Source: Actinomycetes bacterium
GTDB taxonomy: Bacteria; Actinomycetota; Actinomycetes; Actinomycetales; Cellulomonadaceae
Assembly (NCBI GenBank): GCA_023401045.1
Contig: JAEXEM010000062.1
Location: 1-9,710, forward strand
Direction of reading: 5' to 3'
Length of the DNA stretch: 9,710 nt
The translations under genes were made by a program, and so were the position numbers. The notes below the pieces were generated by a model. That model was not told the origin of the DNA, made no database searches, and was given only the letters and a program-made list of their open reading frames with translations. This document shows, in pieces, positions 6,496-9,710 of this stretch (its first letter is position 1; each line of letters begins with the position of its first letter).

Positions 6496-7410
6496 TCACA
6501 CCTTCGTGTATCGGCTGAGAGTGACGAGCGAGGAGATCGCCGCGAGGACGAACGCGACGACGACGAGCAGCGGTGCGATCGTCACGACGTCGGCCGTGCT
6601 GACGTACGGGATCCACGTGACCGACTGGCCGAGCCAGTCCGTCACGAGGTACTCGACCCCGAGCCACAGTCCGCCGATGGCGAGTCCCGCGCCGATGGTC
6701 GCGGCGATGGCGCCCTCGAGCATGAACGGCAGCTGGATGAAGAGGTTCGACGCGCCGACGAGCCGCATGATCCCGGTCTCGCGCCGGCGGCTGAGGGCCG
6801 ACAGCCGGATCGTCGTCGTGATGAGGAGGACCGCGGCGAGCAGCATGATCCCGGCGAGCCCGGCCGCCGCCCACGTCGCGCGGTCGAGGACGAGGAAGAG
6901 GTTGTCGAACAGCCGCCGCTGGTCCTCGACGGACTCGACGCCCGGCCGCCCGGAGACGACGTCGGCGACGACCTGGTACTGCTCGGGGTCGGTCAGCTTG
7001 ATGCGCAGCGAGGAGTTCATGTCCTCGACGGTGGCCGCCGAGGCCCAGAATTGGTCGCCGAACTGGCGCTGGAAGGCGTCGAACGCCTCCTGCTTCGACT
7101 CCTCGTAGATCCGCTCGACGTACTGGTCGACCTCGGGGGCGGCGAGCGCGGCGGTGATGTCGGCGCGCTGGTCCTCGGTCACCTCCCCGGCGGCGCACGT
7201 CGGCGACGCGGAGTTCGTCGGGCAGAGGAAGACCGAGACCTCGACCTTGTCGTACCAGTCGTCCTTCATCTTGCCGATCTGCGTCTGCAGCAGCGCCGCG
7301 GCGCCGAGGAACGTGAGGCAGACGAAGGTCGTGAGGACGACGGAGATCGTCATCGACAGGTTCCGGCGCAGGCCGATGCCGATCTCGGAGAGGATGAACT
7401 GTGCGCGCAT
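6496..7410 (-). CDS. ftsX: Cell-division ABC transporter permease FtsX
   Basis: A 304-residue inner-membrane partner of FtsE with the usual four-helix layout. A cytoplasmic N-terminal amphipathic part (1-19) precedes TM1 at about 20-41, and an extracellular domain spans about 42-175. TM2 is at about 180-201, then the cytoplasmic loop SALSRRRETGIMRLVGAS (204-221), which is the conserved FtsX coupling region. TM3 is near 230-252 and TM4 near 274-297. The extracellular domain carries C63 and C72 in LCPTNSASPTC, a possible disulfide. FtsX relays FtsE ATP turnover to periplasmic or extracellular hydrolases; the M23 gene that follows encodes the probable client. The ATG at 7410 lies 13 bases after the ftsE stop with GAGGGG upstream. 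The open frame continues to 7953 only as a shadow inside ftsE. Confidence 0.96.
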   Translation of the reverse strand: MRAQFILSEIGIGLRRNLSMTISVVLTTFVCLTFLGAAALLQTQIGKMKDDWYDKVEVSVFLCPTNSASPTCAAGEVTEDQRADITAALAAPEVDQYVERIYEESKQEAFDAFQRQFGDQFWASAATVEDMNSSLRIKLTDPEQYQVVADVVSGRPGVESVEDQRRLFDNLFLVLDRATWAAAGLAGIMLLAAVLLITTTIRLSALSRRRETGIMRLVGASNLFIQLPFMLEGAIAATIGAGLAIGGLWLGVEYLVTDWLGQSVTWIPYVSTADVVTIAPLLVVVAFVLAAISSLVTLSRYTKV

Positions 7411-7423
7411 CGTCGGGTCCCCC

Positions 7424-8113
7424 TCAGCGGTCCGAGCCGTAGACGCCGCGCGACTGGTCGCGCACGAGCTCACCGGTGGAGAGCTCGATGACGCGCTTGC
7501 GCATCTGGTCGACGATCTCGTCGTCGTGCGTCGCCATGACGACGGTGGTGCCGGTGCGGTTGATCCGGTCGAGCAGGCGCATGATCCCCAGGGACGTCGT
7601 CGGGTCGAGGTTCCCGGTGGGCTCGTCGCACAGCAGGATGGACGGGCGGTTGACGAAGGCGCGCGCGATCGCGACGCGCTGCTGCTCACCGCCGGACAGC
7701 TCGTGCGGGCGCCGCTTCTCCTTGCCGGCGAGGCCGACCATCTCGAGGACGTCCGGCACCGTCGTGTGGATGTGGTGGCGCGGCTTGCCGATGACCTGCA
7801 GCGCGAACGCGACGTTCTCGAAGACCGTCTTGTTCGGCAGCAGCCGGAAGTCCTGGAACACCGCACCGATCTGGCGGCGCAGGTGCGGCACCTTCCAGCT
7901 CGACAGCGAGCCGAGCTCCTTGCCGGCGACGAACACCCGCCCGGCGGACGCACGCTCCTCGCGCAGCACGAGCCGCAGGAAGGTCGACTTCCCCGAGCCC
8001 GACGCCCCGACGAGGAAGACGAACTCGCCGCGCTCCACGTCGAGCGACACCCGGTCCAGCGCGGGGCGGGCGCCGCGCGCGTAGACCTTCGTCACGTTCT
8101 CGAACCGGATCAC
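7424..8113 (-). CDS. ftsE: Cell-division ATP-binding protein FtsE
   Basis: The 229-residue ABC ATPase of the FtsEX complex. All nucleotide-binding motifs are intact: Walker [10 protein letters not shown] at 36-44, Q-loop FQDFRLLPN with Q87, signature LSGGEQQR at 139-146, Walker [13 protein letters not shown] at 159-170 with catalytic E164, and H-loop H196 in ATHDD. The phrase [12 protein letters not shown] at 94-105 is typical of FtsE. It lies at the head of the ftsE-ftsX-M23 unit, separated from prfB by 178 bases. The start is GTG at 8113; GAGGCGAGG lies 6 to 14 bases upstream and serves as the ribosome site. Confidence 0.97.
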   Translation of the reverse strand: MIRFENVTKVYARGARPALDRVSLDVERGEFVFLVGASGSGKSTFLRLVLREERASAGRVFVAGKELGSLSSWKVPHLRRQIGAVFQDFRLLPNKTVFENVAFALQVIGKPRHHIHTTVPDVLEMVGLAGKEKRRPHELSGGEQQRVAIARAFVNRPSILLCDEPTGNLDPTTSLGIMRLLDRINRTGTTVVMATHDDEIVDQMRKRVIELSTGELVRDQSRGVYGSDR

Positions 8114-8220
8114 GAACCGACCTCGCCTCGTCAGCGCCGGAGGGTCGACTCCCCCGGCAGCCCGCGGGCGCGGGCCTCGACGAGCGTAGGAAGGCGTTCA
8201 CCCGGACGGTGTGAGGACAC

Positions 8221-8234
8221 GCCGCCCGGGCGGC
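8221..8234. repeat. Perfect 14-base palindrome GCCGCCCGGGCGGC
   Basis: The palindrome lies in the 178-base gap between prfB and ftsE, about 108 bases upstream of the ftsE start. It could be a protein-binding site above the ftsE promoter or part of the prfB terminator region. I found no convincing promoter; the nearest TANNNT hexamer on the minus strand is TACGCT at 8188-8183, with no clear -35. In such GC-rich DNA a palindrome of this length may arise by chance. Confidence 0.35.
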
Positions 8235-8261
8235 TGCCGGTCGGCGAGGTGCCCGGATCGC

Positions 8262-8282
8262 CCCGGTTCGCCCGCGACCGGG
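8262..8282 (-). terminator. Candidate terminator after prfB
   Basis: Nine bases beyond the prfB stop, CCCGG (8262-8266) pairs with CCGGG (8278-8282). After one bulged T, TCG (8268-8270) pairs with CGA (8275-8277) around a 4-base loop. The result is a compact 8-bp GC hairpin without a U tract. Confidence 0.4.
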
Positions 8283-8291
8283 CGGGACGGG

Positions 8292-9407
8292 TCAGGCGTT
8301 GGCGACCTGCTGGTTGCGGCGCCAGCGGATGCCGGCCTCGATGAAGTCGTCGATGTCGCCGTCGAAGACCGCGGCCGGGTTGCCGACCTCGTGCTCGGTC
8401 CGCAGGTCCTTGACCATCTGGTACGGCTGAAGGACGTACGACCGCATCTGGTCGCCCCACGAGGCCTTGATGTCGCCCGCCATCTCCTTCTTCGCGGCGC
8501 GCTCCTCCTCCTGGCGCTGCAGGAGCAGGCGCGACTGGAGGACGCGCAGCGCGGCGGCACGGTTCTGGATCTGCGACTTCTCGTTCTGCATCGACACGAC
8601 GATGCCGGTGGGGATGTGCGTCATGCGCACGGCGGAGTCGGTCGTGTTGACCGACTGCCCGCCGGGGCCGGAGGACCGGAAGACGTCGACCTTGATCTCC
8701 GACTCGGGGATCTCGATGGAGTCGGTCTGCTCGATGAGCGGGATGACCTCGACCGCCGCGAACGACGTCTGGCGCCGACCCTGGTTGTCGAACGGCGAGA
8801 TGCGCACGAGCCGGTGCGTGCCGGCCTCGACCGAGAGGTGCCCGAAGGCGTACGGCGCCTTGATCTCGAACGTCGCGGACTTCAGGCCCGCCTCCTCCGC
8901 GTAGGAGGTGTCGAGGACGGACGTGGCGTAGCCGTGGCGCTCCGCCCACCGCAGGTACATGCGCATGAGCATCTCGGCGAAGTCCGCGGCGTCGACGCCG
9001 CCGGCGCCCGCGCGGATCGTCACGACCGCGTCGCGGATGTCGTACTCCCCCGCCAGCAGGGTGCGGACCTCGAGCTCGCCGAGGTCCTTGCGGATCGACA
9101 CGAGCTCGGCCTCGGCCTCGGCGAGGGTGTCGGCGTCGTCCTCCTCGGCGGCCATCTCGACGAGGGTCTCGAGGTCGTCGATCCGCCCGCCGAGCTTGGT
9201 GACGCGGTCGAGCTCGGACTGCGCCTGCGACAGCGCGCTCGTCACCTTCTGCGCCGCCTCGGGGTCGTCCCACAGGTCGGGGGCGGACGCCTGCTCGGAG
9301 AGCTCGGCGATCTTCGCCCGCAGGGCGGTGGGGTCGCTCACCGCCTGGATGGACTCGAGGGTCGAGCGCAGCTCGCGGATCTCGGCGGGGAAGTCGGTGG
9401 TGGCCAC
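8292..9407 (-). CDS. prfB: Peptide chain release factor 2
   Basis: A 371-residue class I release factor that reads UGA and UAA and triggers peptide release. The N-terminal helical domain is followed by [15 protein letters not shown] at 133-147. The codon-recognition tripeptide SPF is at 204-206 in RISPFDNQG, which identifies RF2 rather than RF1 (PxT). The catalytic GGQ is at 249-251 in [10 protein letters not shown]; the glutamine is the methylation site known in the family. The gene is uninterrupted: the programmed frameshift used by many bacteria for RF2 autoregulation is absent. The start is GTG at 9407, giving [14 protein letters not shown]. No Shine-Dalgarno is visible; TAGCCT lies 8 bases upstream, suggesting a leaderless or very short leader. 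The gene is divergent from the right-edge gene and lies upstream of ftsE on the same strand. Confidence 0.97.
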   Translation of the reverse strand: MATTDFPAEIRELRSTLESIQAVSDPTALRAKIAELSEQASAPDLWDDPEAAQKVTSALSQAQSELDRVTKLGGRIDDLETLVEMAAEEDDADTLAEAEAELVSIRKDLGELEVRTLLAGEYDIRDAVVTIRAGAGGVDAADFAEMLMRMYLRWAERHGYATSVLDTSYAEEAGLKSATFEIKAPYAFGHLSVEAGTHRLVRISPFDNQGRRQTSFAAVEVIPLIEQTDSIEIPESEIKVDVFRSSGPGGQSVNTTDSAVRMTHIPTGIVVSMQNEKSQIQNRAAALRVLQSRLLLQRQEEERAAKKEMAGDIKASWGDQMRSYVLQPYQMVKDLRTEHEVGNPAAVFDGDIDDFIEAGIRWRRNQQVANA

Positions 9408-9415
9408 GGCCGTCC

Positions 9416-9421
9416 AGGCTA
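9416..9421 (-). promoter_or_regulatory. Candidate -10 hexamer (TAGCCT) of prfB
   Basis: TAGCCT on the minus strand, of the TANNNT type, is followed by GGACGGCC and then the GTG start. Transcription would begin at or only a base or so from the start codon. It is the same hexamer in nearly the same place as before the YwiC-like gene. No strong -35 is visible. Confidence 0.4.
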
Positions 9422-9460
9422 CCCGCTCCGGGGCACGGAGAAGATCGTCCGGAATTCGTC

Positions 9461-9489
9461 TTGACCGGTCCAGTAGGCGGGTCTACTGT
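9461..9489 (+). promoter_or_regulatory. Sigma-A-type promoter of the right-edge gene
   Basis: TTGACC (9461-9466) and TACTGT (9484-9489) are separated by exactly 17 bases. The -35 matches five of six consensus positions, and the -10 fits TANNNT. The predicted start is near 9496, which leaves a leader of about 40 bases before the ATG at 9535. This is the best promoter in the window. Confidence 0.6.
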
Positions 9490-9517
9490 AGCGGTACAGC
9501 CAACTTGACCGGTACAG
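9461..9517. repeat. Operator-like cluster: direct repeats and overlapping palindromes
   Basis: TTGACCGGTCCAG (9461-9473) recurs as TTGACCGGTACAG (9505-9517), with one mismatch in 13. CGGTACAG also occurs at 9492-9499, making three CGGTNCAG units. Two perfect inverted repeats overlap between them: CAGTAG-N6-CTACTG (9471-9488), filling the spacer and most of the -10, and CTGTA-N4-TACAG (9486-9499), covering the -10 edge and the transcription start. This arrangement fits a repressor, perhaps of the TetR type, binding over the promoter. The regulator is not encoded in the window. Confidence 0.5.
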
Positions 9518-9534
9518 CGATGAGGAGGCACGAC

Positions 9535-9710
9535 ATGTACCCCATGGGACTCACCTTCGTCGGGATCCGCGCAGCGCAGGTCGACGCGACCAGCGCCCGT
9601 GCCGACGCCCCGGTCGTCGAGCCGTCGCCCTGGGAGCGGAGTGCCGAGCGACGCGCGCACCGCCGCCGCACCCGGGACGCCCGGACGGCTGCCCCGCGGC
9701 GGGTCACCGC
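9535..9710 (+). CDS. Unknown Arg-rich protein, N-terminal part (runs off the right edge)
   Basis: The reading frame starts at ATG 9535 and is open to the end of the window, giving 58 complete codons. It begins MYPMGLTFVGIRAAQVDA, continues through APVVEPSPWERSAERRAH, and ends in an Arg-rich stretch. The start is fixed by AGGAGG six bases upstream; an in-frame ATG at 9520 would include the ribosome site in the coding sequence and has no site of its own. I do not recognise the family, and no signal peptide or membrane helix is visible. The basic, low-complexity N-terminus suggests a short or partly disordered protein. It is divergent from prfB. The elaborate operator-like promoter before it implies tight regulation, so it may be the first gene of an inducible operon. 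Confidence 0.6.
   Translation, partial: MYPMGLTFVGIRAAQVDATSARADAPVVEPSPWERSAERRAHRRRTRDARTAAPRRVT

Noticed and set aside
4952..7108. 718-codon plus-strand open frame across the M23 gene and ftsX
   Set aside because: It crosses two well-identified minus-strand genes and is Arg/Leu/Val low-complexity; long antisense frames are expected at this GC content.
9486..9499. LexA/SOS box
   Set aside because: CTGTA-N4-TACAG looks like the E. coli LexA half-sites, but CTGT and ACAG are 6 rather than 8 bases apart. Actinobacterial LexA sites use GAAC-N4-GTTC.
8131..9660. 509-codon minus-strand frame overlapping prfB
   Set aside because: It is an alternate frame of prfB with Arg/Gly/Pro-rich composition; the prfB frame carries GGQ and SPF.

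Overview
The window comes from a very GC-rich actinobacterial chromosome. Codon third positions are almost always G or C, GTG starts are frequent, strong AGGAGG-type ribosome sites occur, and the order prfB-ftsE-ftsX-M23 peptidase-smpB is the one seen in Actinobacteria. I infer a member of the Micrococcales (Cellulomonas or Promicromonospora relatives); the genus is a guess. Nothing points to a prophage, IS element, CRISPR array, tRNA, rRNA or ssrA gene in the window.

Layout. The left edge holds the N-terminus of a proline-rich protein on the minus strand, divergent from a LigC-type ATP-dependent DNA ligase on the plus strand. The ligase converges on a minus-strand YwiC-like membrane protein gene. 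Upstream of that on the same strand lie a 77-residue single-pass membrane protein and a 636-residue DUF2207 membrane protein. DUF2207 overlaps the end of smpB by a GTGA junction. Further along come an M23 (LytM) peptidase with a long coiled coil, ftsX and ftsE in one tight unit, then prfB. A divergent plus-strand gene of unknown function starts at the right edge and runs off the window.

How the genes work together. FtsE (ATPase) and FtsX (membrane transducer) form the divisome complex that drives peptidoglycan hydrolases. The M23 protein begins 2 bases after the ftsX stop and has both a coiled coil with a CwlO/PcsB-like look and intact zinc ligands, so it is the obvious FtsEX client. prfB (release factor 2) and smpB (trans-translation) are the translation-termination and ribosome-rescue genes commonly found beside ftsEX. 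The ligase belongs to DNA repair and appears unrelated.

The coding content is mostly core genome. The less expected signals are in the intergenic DNA: a nested hairpin that would hide the ribosome site of the left-edge gene, a dense cluster of repeats and palindromes over the promoter of the right-edge gene, and -10-like TAGCCT hexamers directly before the ywiC-like and prfB starts, suggesting leaderless or near-leaderless mRNAs. No stretch longer than 300 bases lacks a gene; the gene-free gaps are 37 to 178 bases long.
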